Assembly: GCA_021778935.1 (NCBI GenBank)
Contig: JAJYBQ010000057.1
Span: forward strand, 1-11,133
Length of the DNA stretch: 11,133 nt
Direction: 5' to 3'
Origin: Pseudomonadota bacterium
GTDB taxonomy: Bacteria; Pseudomonadota; Gammaproteobacteria; Burkholderiales; Burkholderiaceae
A program made the position numbers and the translations under genes. The notes under the pieces are model-generated. The model searched no databases, was not told the DNA's origin, and was given only the letters and a program-made list of their open reading frames with translations. Shown in pieces: positions 5,678 through 11,133 of the stretch (position 1 is its first letter; every line of letters starts with the position of its first letter).

Positions 5678-8065
5678 TCAACAACGCTCCCACTTCCACC
5701 CGGTGATCTCCGGCATGTCGATGCCGTGCTCGACGATGTACTGGCGATGCTCGGTCAGCTTGTCGCGGAACGCCTGCTTGGCGTAGGCCGCCGCCGCACC
5801 CAGACGCGGCACGCGGTCGATGGCATCGATTGCGAGGTGATAGCGGTCCAGATCGTTGCGCACCACCATGTCGAACGGCGTTGTCGTCGTTCCCTCCTCC
5901 TTGTACCCCCGCGCGTGCAGGCGATGCTGCCCGGGACGCCGGTAGGTCAGGCGGTGGATCAGCCAGGGGTATCCGTGATACGCAAACACCACCGGCTTGT
6001 CCGCCGGGAAGATCGTCTCGAACTCCCGGTCGTCGAGACCGTCGGGATGCTCCTCCTTGGGTTGCAGCACCATGAGGTCCACCACGTTCGCCACCCGGAT
6101 GCGCAGTTGCGGGAGATGCCGGCGCAACAGCGTCACCGCCGCCAGCGTCTCCAGGGTGGGCACGTCGCCGGCGCACGCCATGACGATGTCGGGTTCCGAG
6201 CCCTGGTCGCTGCTCGCCCAATCCCAGATGCCGATGCCCGCGGTGCAATGCTTGATCGCCGCATCCATGTCCAGCCACTGCTCCTGCGGCTGCTTGCCCG
6301 CCACGATCACATTGATGCGATTGCGGCTGCGCAGGCACAGATCGGTGACGTAGAGCAGCGAATTGGCATCCGGCGGCAGATATACCCGGATGATGTCCGC
6401 CTTCTTGTTCACGACATGGTCGATGAACCCCGGATCCTGGTGCGAAAACCCGTTGTGGTCCTGGCGCCAGACGTGGGACGTGAGCAGATAGTTGAGCGAG
6501 GCGATGGGCCGACGCCATGGCAGTTCACGGGTCGTCACCTTGAGCCATTTGGCGTGCTGGTTGACCATCGAATCGACGATGTGGATGAACGCCTCATAAC
6601 AGGAAAACAGGCCGTGCCGGCCGGTGAGCAAATACCCCTCCAGCCAGCCCTGGCAGGTGTGCTCGCTGAGGATTTCCATCACCCGTCCGTCCGGCGCCAG
6701 GTGATCGTCGTCCGGCAGCGTCTCGGCCACCCAGGCACGGTCGGTGACGTCGAACACCGCATTGAGCCGGTTCGACGCCGTTTCGTCCGGCCCGACGATG
6801 CGGAAATGGCGGATGCGATCCCGCTTCAGGATGTCGCGCAGCAACTGGCCCATGACGCGCGTCGCCTCCGCGGTGACGCCGCCCGGTGATGGAACCGGCA
6901 CCGCGTAATCGCGAAAATCCGGCATATCCAGATCGCGCAACAGCAGGCCGCCGTTGGCGTGGGGATTCGCACCCATCCGACGATTGCCCCGGGGCGCCAA
7001 GGCCGCGAGTTCGGGCCGCAGCACCCCATCGCCGTCGAACAGATCCTCGGGCATGTAGCGTTTCATCCATGCTTCGAGTTGCGCGCGGTGCGCCGGATTG
7101 CTCGCCGCTTCCGGAATCGGCACCTGATGCGCGCGCCACGATCCCTCGGTCTTCAGGCCGTCGACCTCCGCCGGCCCGGTCCAGCCCTTCGGGGTGATGA
7201 AAAGGACCATCGGCCAGCGCGGACGGGAAACGGCGCCGCGCGTGCCGGCCGGGGAGCGCGCCGCATGCTGGATCGCCGCGATCGCATCCATGACGCGATC
7301 GAGTGTTTCCGCCATCTGCCGATGCATCGTCGCCGGATCGGAACCCTCGACGACATACGGCTCGTAGCCATACCCGCGGAAGAGGCTTTCGAGTTCCTCC
7401 CGGTCGATGCGCGCGAGCACCGTCGGGTTGGCGATCTTGTAGCCGTTCAGGTGCAGGATCGGCAGCACCGCGCCGTCGGTCGCGGGGTTGAGGAATTTGT
7501 TCGAATGCCACGCCGTCGCCGCGGGCCCGGTCTCTGCTTCCCCGTCGCCGACGACGCAGCAGACGACCAGATCGGGGTTGTCGAACGCGGCGCCGTAGGC
7601 ATGCGCGATCGCATAGCCGAGTTCGCCGCCTTCATGGATCGATCCGGGCGTTTCCGGCGCGACGTGGCTCGGTATGCCGCCCGGGAACGAAAACTGGCGA
7701 AACAGGCGGCGCATGCCCTCGGCGTTGCACGACACGTCGGGATAGATCTCGCTGTAGGTTCCTTCGAGGTAGGTGTTGGCGACCAGGGCCGGCCCGCCGT
7801 GGCCCGGCCCGGTGACGAAGATCAGGTTGGTGTCGCGCTGCCGGATCACGCGATTGCAGTGGGCGTACAGGAAGTTCAGCCCCGGCGTGGTGCCCCAATG
7901 CCCAAGGAGCCGCGGCTTGACGTGTTCCGCGCGCAGCGGCTCGCGCAGCAGCGGATTGGCGCGCAGGTAGATCTGGCCGACGGAGAGGTAGTTCGCCGCA
8001 CGCCAGTAGCGGTCGATCGCATGCAGCTCTTCGTCGGTCATCGCCGGGCTCTTCGCAGACGTCAT
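5678..8065 (-). CDS. xfp: Xylulose-5-phosphate/fructose-6-phosphate phosphoketolase
   Basis: A 795-residue thiamine-diphosphate enzyme that splits xylulose 5-phosphate (and often fructose 6-phosphate) with phosphate into acetyl-phosphate and glyceraldehyde 3-phosphate (or erythrose 4-phosphate). It is cytosolic. Length and motifs match intact family members: [11 protein letters not shown] (55-65, H56), TGPGHGGP (85-92, H89), [19 protein letters not shown] (133-151), the ThDP/Mg motif GDGEAETGP (173-181) with HLNGYKI (205-211), TPKGWTGP (291-298), RAHQVP (311-316, H313), YEAFIH (490-495, E491) and [10 protein letters not shown] (538-547, H542). All expected catalytic His/Glu positions are present. 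A GGAG lies 10 bases before the ATG at 8065. It is a single gene: no acetate kinase or phosphotransacetylase is in the window. The 140-base upstream spacer carries a 20-bp palindrome that may be its operator. Confidence 0.96.
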   Translation of the reverse strand: MTSAKSPAMTDEELHAIDRYWRAANYLSVGQIYLRANPLLREPLRAEHVKPRLLGHWGTTPGLNFLYAHCNRVIRQRDTNLIFVTGPGHGGPALVANTYLEGTYSEIYPDVSCNAEGMRRLFRQFSFPGGIPSHVAPETPGSIHEGGELGYAIAHAYGAAFDNPDLVVCCVVGDGEAETGPAATAWHSNKFLNPATDGAVLPILHLNGYKIANPTVLARIDREELESLFRGYGYEPYVVEGSDPATMHRQMAETLDRVMDAIAAIQHAARSPAGTRGAVSRPRWPMVLFITPKGWTGPAEVDGLKTEGSWRAHQVPIPEAASNPAHRAQLEAWMKRYMPEDLFDGDGVLRPELAALAPRGNRRMGANPHANGGLLLRDLDMPDFRDYAVPVPSPGGVTAEATRVMGQLLRDILKRDRIRHFRIVGPDETASNRLNAVFDVTDRAWVAETLPDDDHLAPDGRVMEILSEHTCQGWLEGYLLTGRHGLFSCYEAFIHIVDSMVNQHAKWLKVTTRELPWRRPIASLNYLLTSHVWRQDHNGFSHQDPGFIDHVVNKKADIIRVYLPPDANSLLYVTDLCLRSRNRINVIVAGKQPQEQWLDMDAAIKHCTAGIGIWDWASSDQGSEPDIVMACAGDVPTLETLAAVTLLRRHLPQLRIRVANVVDLMVLQPKEEHPDGLDDREFETIFPADKPVVFAYHGYPWLIHRLTYRRPGQHRLHARGYKEEGTTTTPFDMVVRNDLDRYHLAIDAIDRVPRLGAAAAYAKQAFRDKLTEHRQYIVEHGIDMPEITGWKWERC

Positions 8066-8115
8066 CGCGGCATCGCTCCATTCGAAATGACAACGCGTCG
8101 AGCGTAGCGCATTCC

Positions 8116-8135
8116 CCTGTCAGACGTCTGACAGG
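8116..8135. promoter_or_regulatory. 20-bp perfect palindrome upstream of phosphoketolase, candidate operator
   Basis: The half-site CCTGTCAGAC is followed directly by its exact reverse complement. The palindrome ends 50 bases before the phosphoketolase ATG and lies 70 bases after the Nramp stop. With no loop and no T-run it fits a dimeric regulator's binding site better than a terminator. The regulator is not in the window. Confidence 0.5.
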
Positions 8136-8136
8136 A

Positions 8137-8154
8137 CTCCCGTACCGATGGGAG
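8137..8154. repeat. 5-bp inverted repeat next to the palindrome
   Basis: CTCCC (8137-8141) and GGGAG (8150-8154) flank an 8-base loop directly beside the 20-bp palindrome. It is short and may be chance. Confidence 0.3.
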
Positions 8155-8178
8155 AGGATTGACGCTTGCACCGCGCAG

Positions 8179-8195
8179 TTCCGTTCCAAACGGAA
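8179..8195. repeat. 7-bp inverted repeat with 3-base loop after the Nramp stop
   Basis: TTCCGTT (8179-8185), CCA, AACGGAA (8189-8195). It begins 10 bases past the Nramp stop codon on the minus strand. It could be a weak terminator without a U-run, or a second operator for phosphoketolase. Confidence 0.4.
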
Positions 8196-8205
8196 TGAAG
8201 CACTA

Positions 8206-9462
8206 CTAGCCCCAGAGCCCCGACAGCCCGCCGACGAACCCGATGATGCAGGTCGCCGCCGCGGCCAGCAGCAGCACCACGAGATAGCCGCCCTGCAGGC
8301 GTTGCGCGTCGGGGAGACTGCGTCGCGCCAGCGCGACCAGAAAGGCGATGAGCATGGGCAGCATGAAGGTGTTGACCACTTGCGCGGCAACCGTCAGCCA
8401 CACGAGGTCCGTGCTCGCCCAGACGAGCAGCGCACTCCCCGCCACGCACGCGACGTACACCACATGAAACCACAGCGCCGGCTTTGCCCGCGATTCGAGC
8501 GAGCGGCGATACCCCGCCGCCTCGCCGATGCCCCAGGAAAACGCCTGCGAGGCGACGATCGCGGCGACCATCGCCGCCCCGAGCACGCCGATGCTGAAGA
8601 TCAGGCGGCCCGCCTCACGCCCGAGGATCGGCGTGAGCGCACGGCTGACGTCGCCCACCGAATCGAGGGGAACCGGATGTTTCCCGCCCAGGGTGGTCGC
8701 CGCGGCAATCAGCACCGCGCCGGTCAGCAATTGCGTCAGCACGGCGCCGATCGCCGTATCCCAACGGGCGGCGGGAAACTGTTCGGGCGTGAGCCGCTTG
8801 TCGGCGACGGCCGACTGCTGGTAGAAAATCATCCAGGGATTGAAGCTCGCCCCAATCAGCGCCGCGGCGAGAAAGAGGAATTCGTGGTTGCCGATCGGCA
8901 TGTCGGTCACGCTGCGGGCGATCTTCGCGAAATCCGGGTGCGACACCCCCGCCACGACGAAAAACGCCAGTTCGAAGAGCCCGATCAGCAGGGTCGCGCG
9001 CTCCATCCGCTGATAGGAGCCACTCAGCACGATGGCGACCAGCACCGCCGCAGCGCCGGGCAGCGTGATACTGCGGGAAATGCCGTACATCTCCCCCACC
9101 CCGGCAACCCCGGTGAATTCGGTCACCATCGAACCCACTGCGGCAACCGTCAACCCAAGCGCGGCGAACCACGCCCAGCCGACCCCGAACTGCTCCCGGA
9201 TCAGTTCCCCGTGCCCACGCCCGGTGAAAATCCCGAGGCGCACCGCCAACTCCTGCACCATGTAGAGCAGCGGAATCAGGGCAAGCAGCAGGGGAAGGAG
9301 GTGATAGCCCCACTTCGACCCGCTCTGCGCCGCGGTGACGATGTTGCCCGGATCGGTGTCGGCCAGCATCACCAGCAGACCCGGCCCCCAGACCGCGATG
9401 GAAAGCAGCCAGCGTAGCGGGGGCCGTTTCACCGCTCCCGCTACCGCAGGACGTTCCTCCAT
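8206..9462 (-). CDS. Nramp-related divalent metal ion transporter with altered TM6 metal-binding motif
   Basis: A 418-residue inner-membrane protein with about 11 hydrophobic segments and the LeuT-type Nramp fold. TM1 carries the metal-binding DPGN motif at 37-40 (D37, N40) in the context ADTDPGNIVTAAQSGS. In TM6, canonical Mn/Fe transporters have A-x-x-M-P-H; here the aligned stretch is A205-S-F-N-P-W210, so the metal-coordinating methionine is N208 and the histidine is W210. That places it among Nramp-related divergent clades rather than standard MntH. Mg2+, Mn2+ or another cation is possible, so I give no symbol. The gene starts 10 bases after the BI-1 stop codon, so the two are probably one transcript. 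The Shine-Dalgarno before the ATG at 9462 is weak, consistent with translational coupling. Confidence 0.88.
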   Translation of the reverse strand: MEERPAVAGAVKRPPLRWLLSIAVWGPGLLVMLADTDPGNIVTAAQSGSKWGYHLLPLLLALIPLLYMVQELAVRLGIFTGRGHGELIREQFGVGWAWFAALGLTVAAVGSMVTEFTGVAGVGEMYGISRSITLPGAAAVLVAIVLSGSYQRMERATLLIGLFELAFFVVAGVSHPDFAKIARSVTDMPIGNHEFLFLAAALIGASFNPWMIFYQQSAVADKRLTPEQFPAARWDTAIGAVLTQLLTGAVLIAAATTLGGKHPVPLDSVGDVSRALTPILGREAGRLIFSIGVLGAAMVAAIVASQAFSWGIGEAAGYRRSLESRAKPALWFHVVYVACVAGSALLVWASTDLVWLTVAAQVVNTFMLPMLIAFLVALARRSLPDAQRLQGGYLVVLLLAAAATCIIGFVGGLSGLWG

Positions 9463-9472
9463 GAGAGCCCGT

Positions 9473-10126
9473 TCAGCGCCGGTCGCTCAACAGGCGCAGC
9501 AGGCTCAGGAAGAGGTTCAGGATATCCAGATACAGTTGCAGCGTGGCGAGGATGTAGTTGGTCTCGCCCCCGAGCACGATGCGCGAGGTATCGAACAGGA
9601 TGTACCCGGAAAAGACCATCGCCGACAGCGCGGCAACCGTCAACTGGTAGGCGCTCGACGACACGAACAGCCCGATGACGCTCGAGACGACGACGACCAT
9701 CAGGCCGGCGAACAGCATCCCGGACCAAGCGCTGAAATCCTTCTTCGTCACATGGACGTAGGCGGACAAGGCGAGAAACACCGCCCCGGTGAGAAACGCC
9801 GCCGTCGCAACCGTCGCGCTACCGCCGGGTGCCCGCAGATACAGGGAGATCAGCGGCCCGAGACAGACGCCCTGCAAGCCTGCGAACCCGACCAGCGAAA
9901 CCAGCCCCATCGCGGAATTGCGCGTCCGGAACACCGCGAAAATCATGGCAAAGCTCGCAATCATCGCGACGAGATAGGCGCCGCCGCTCAACTGCAAGCC
10001 CACCGATTCCCAGGCCACCCCGGCGGTGATGAACAGCGTCGCCGACAGCAGCGTATAGGTGTTCTTGACCAGCTTCGATACTCCGGCTGGGCGCCGGGCA
10101 TAAGCCCCAGTTACAAACGTGGGCAT
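9473..10126 (-). CDS. Bax inhibitor-1/YccA family membrane protein
   Basis: A 217-residue protein with seven predicted hydrophobic segments, all in one inner-membrane domain after a short basic N-terminus. The C-terminal signature is clear: SGYILFDTSRIVLGGETNY (173-191), then LQLYLDILNLFLSLLRLL (196-213). D179 and D201 probably match the paired aspartates that form the pH-sensing latch in the Bacillus homologue YetJ. Family members are pH-dependent calcium leak channels, or, in E. coli YccA, a substrate and modulator of the FtsH protease. AAAGGAG sits six bases before the ATG at 10126, a strong ribosome binding site. It lies immediately upstream of the Nramp-related gene, 10 bases apart, suggesting a cation-homeostasis pair. 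Confidence 0.93.
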   Translation of the reverse strand: MPTFVTGAYARRPAGVSKLVKNTYTLLSATLFITAGVAWESVGLQLSGGAYLVAMIASFAMIFAVFRTRNSAMGLVSLVGFAGLQGVCLGPLISLYLRAPGGSATVATAAFLTGAVFLALSAYVHVTKKDFSAWSGMLFAGLMVVVVSSVIGLFVSSSAYQLTVAALSAMVFSGYILFDTSRIVLGGETNYILATLQLYLDILNLFLSLLRLLSDRR

Positions 10127-10132
10127 ACATCA

Positions 10133-10139
10133 CTCCTTT
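10133..10139 (-). promoter_or_regulatory. Strong ribosome binding site of the BI-1 gene
   Basis: Minus-strand AAAGGAG, six bases before the ATG at 10126. It is the best Shine-Dalgarno in the window and fixes this start. Confidence 0.7.
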
Positions 10140-10210
10140 CCGTTCCATACGACGACGACCCGCACAGCGCGGATTCTTTCACAACGTACGGAAGGCGTCG
10201 ATTTGGGCAG

Positions 10211-10258
10211 CGGGGGGGCCGAAAAGTTCACGCCGCGCGGCGCGCAAGCGCCCCCCCG
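10211..10258. terminator. GC-rich nested hairpin downstream of psiF
   Basis: CGGGGGGGC (10211-10219) and GCCCCCCCG (10250-10258) are perfect 9-bp complements. Inside lies the 12-bp perfect palindrome CGCCGCGCGGCG (10231-10242). It starts 6 bases past the psiF stop and lies about 85 bases ahead of the BI-1 start. There is no T-run, so termination at this site is an inference from position and stem strength. Confidence 0.45.
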
Positions 10259-10264
10259 ACAAAA

Positions 10265-10615
10265 TCACGCGTGCTTCTTGCCGCGCAGGCACATCTTCAT
10301 GAAATGCTTGCGCGCGTCGCCCTTCAACCCCTTCGACTTCGCGCTCGCATTGCACGACACCATCTTCTGCTGCTGGGTGGTCAGCCCGCCCTTGGCATGG
10401 TGCGGATGCACATCCTTGGCGGCCGACTTCTTCGAGCGCAGACAGGCCTTCATGAACTGCTTGCGCGCCGCGCCATGCAGATGCTTGGCCTTGGCATTGC
10501 TGCTGCATTGGGTCATGCGGTGGGTTTGCGCATTGGCAGCCTGCGCCGGAACCGCCGTCACGGCAAGCCCCAGGGCGGCAGAACAAAAGACAAGCGAAAG
10601 CAGGGTCTTCTTCAT
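10265..10615 (-). CDS. psiF: PsiF-family exported protein with two PsiF repeats
   Basis: A 116-residue secreted protein. The signal peptide MKKTLLSLVFCSAALGLAVTA ends with cleavage after AQA (residue 26). Two PsiF repeats follow, about 31-62 and 82-113. Each has the pattern (K/R)M-x2-C...A(R)K-x-FM-x2-CLR-x-K, with the two cysteines 21 residues apart (C37/C58 and C88/C109), so each repeat could hold one disulfide in the periplasm. The mature protein is very basic and includes a His-rich linker (HPHHAKGG). E. coli PsiF is phosphate-starvation-inducible through PhoB; no clear Pho box is visible here, so regulation may differ. Molecular function is unknown. The start is supported by GAGGAGAGGA five bases before the ATG. 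Confidence 0.9.
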   Translation of the reverse strand: MKKTLLSLVFCSAALGLAVTAVPAQAANAQTHRMTQCSSNAKAKHLHGAARKQFMKACLRSKKSAAKDVHPHHAKGGLTTQQQKMVSCNASAKSKGLKGDARKHFMKMCLRGKKHA

Positions 10616-10649
10616 TGGCGTCCTCTCCTCACGTTATGGATCTTCGAAT

Positions 10650-10666
10650 CGTTGCGTTCCGCAACG
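10650..10666. repeat. 7-bp hairpin in the psiF leader
   Basis: CGTTGCG (10650-10656), TTC, CGCAACG (10660-10666). It lies 34 bases upstream of the psiF start and downstream of the possible -10 box, so it would form in the 5' untranslated RNA or act as an operator. Confidence 0.45.
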
Positions 10667-10696
10667 GCAAGCGCATTTCCGACCAATCCGCCGAGG

Positions 10697-10702
10697 ATTG
10701 TA
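10697..10702 (-). promoter_or_regulatory. Possible -10 box of psiF
   Basis: Minus-strand TACAAT (5 of 6 to TATAAT), preceded by TTTGCA, about 82 bases upstream of the psiF ATG. I see no good -35 box 16-18 bases further up, so it would need an activator. Confidence 0.35.
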
Positions 10703-10748
10703 TGCAAATTTCGGTTCGTCTCGCCGATCCCGCCCGCGCACCGCCCGC

Positions 10749-10801
10749 GGCCGGAGCGTCCTCGGACGAACCGGGATCCGGGCCGCCGGCATGCTCCGGC
10801 C
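10749..10801 (-). terminator. 9-bp inverted repeat downstream of amiC
   Basis: GGCCGGAGC (10749-10757) and GCTCCGGCC (10793-10801) are perfect complements 35 bases apart, with a near-palindrome around GGATCC between them. It starts 12 bases past the amidase stop. There is no T-run. It may insulate amiC from psiF. Confidence 0.4.
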
Positions 10802-10812
10802 CTCGCGCCCGA

Positions 10813-11133
10813 TCAGGCCAGCGGCACCCGGTCCTGCGGCGGGTTTTTCGCCAGGTACTCCTGGATGCCGCCGAAAATCGCACGCGCAAGGCGGCGCTGG
10901 TAGCCCTGTTCGATCAGGCGCGCCTCCTCTTCCGGATTGCTGATGAACGCGGTCTCGACCAGGATCGACGGGATGTCGGGCGCCTTCAGCACCGCGAATC
11001 CCGCCTGCTCGACATAACCGCGGTGCAGACGGTTGATGCTGCCGAGCTCGTTGAGCACGGCATCGCCGAAGCGCAGGCTGTCGCTGATCTGCGCCGATGT
11101 CGACAGATCCAGCACCACCTGCGAAACCTGCGG
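10813..11133 (-). CDS. amiC: N-acetylmuramoyl-L-alanine amidase, C-terminal part (5' end cut by window)
   Basis: The frame is open from the right window edge to a TGA at 10813-10815, giving the last 106 residues of an Amidase_3 zinc hydrolase that cuts the amide bond between muramic acid and L-Ala in periplasmic peptidoglycan during cell separation. Visible family blocks are VVLDLS near the edge, the [20 protein letters not shown] stretch, and [13 protein letters not shown], whose glutamate is the C-terminal zinc/catalytic residue. The sequence closely follows AmiC/AmiB-type enzymes. The N-terminal AMIN and zinc-binding His/Glu parts lie outside the window. The apparent internal start (GTG at 11116-11118) is not a real start. 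AmiC versus AmiB cannot be fully settled from this fragment. Confidence 0.9.
   Translation of the reverse strand, partial: PQVSQVVLDLSTSAQISDSLRFGDAVLNELGSINRLHRGYVEQAGFAVLKAPDIPSILVETAFISNPEEEARLIEQGYQRRLARAIFGGIQEYLAKNPPQDRVPLA

Noticed and set aside
5654..6889. Long plus-strand open frames antisense to phosphoketolase (also 6959-8107)
   Set aside because: Shadow frames of a highly conserved gene; no recognisable domain.
9335..10903. 522-codon plus-strand open frame crossing Nramp, BI-1, psiF and two spacers
   Set aside because: It runs antisense through three well-supported genes and their intergenic regions; composition is that of a stop-poor shadow frame.
1..11133. Defence system, prophage, integron, CRISPR or insertion sequence
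   Set aside because: No nuclease, helicase, recombinase, transposase or regularly spaced repeat is visible; all frames with real motifs are housekeeping or envelope genes of uniform composition.

Overview
This window looks like ordinary chromosome from a GC-rich proteobacterium, probably a betaproteobacterium (Rhodocyclales/Burkholderiales-like). That placement is inference. It rests on high GC, third-codon-position GC bias, an RmpM-type OmpA protein with an Ala/Pro linker, a two-repeat PsiF, and an AmiC-type amidase. I see no rRNA, tRNA, CRISPR array, insertion sequence, phage gene or integration boundary, and no gene-free stretch longer than about 200 bases.

Layout. The left edge (1-777, minus) is a truncated [2Fe-2S] ferredoxin/flavin/NAD(P)H reductase. 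Opposite it is a plus-strand pair only 24 bases apart: an atypical NAD(P)-dependent epimerase-like SDR (876-1892) and a GT4 glycosyltransferase (1917-2948). These converge on a minus-strand gamma-glutamyltransferase (2972-4723), leaving only 23 bases between the two stop codons. Upstream of ggt, on the same strand, is an exported OmpA-family peptidoglycan-binding protein (4848-5531). A compact array of repeats and hairpins, including a good intrinsic terminator, separates the two.

The centre is a full-length phosphoketolase (5678-8065, minus). It is preceded by a 140-base spacer with a 20-bp perfect palindrome and a 17-bp inverted repeat. Upstream of that are an Nramp-related divalent-metal transporter (8206-9462) and a Bax-inhibitor-1/YccA membrane protein (9473-10126), 10 bases apart and likely one operon. 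The right end holds a secreted two-repeat PsiF protein (10265-10615) and the C-terminal part of an N-acetylmuramoyl-L-alanine amidase (10813-11133), both minus.

The genes do not form an obvious single pathway. There is a loose envelope theme (OmpA anchor, periplasmic glutathione hydrolase, amidase, glycosyltransferase, PsiF) and a carbon-metabolism gene (phosphoketolase) without acetate kinase or phosphotransacetylase in view. I did not find a convincing new multi-gene system. The items most worth a second look are the Nramp homologue, whose metal-selecting TM6 methionine is replaced by asparagine and which is coupled to BI-1; the palindrome ahead of phosphoketolase; and the hairpin/repeat array between ompA and ggt.
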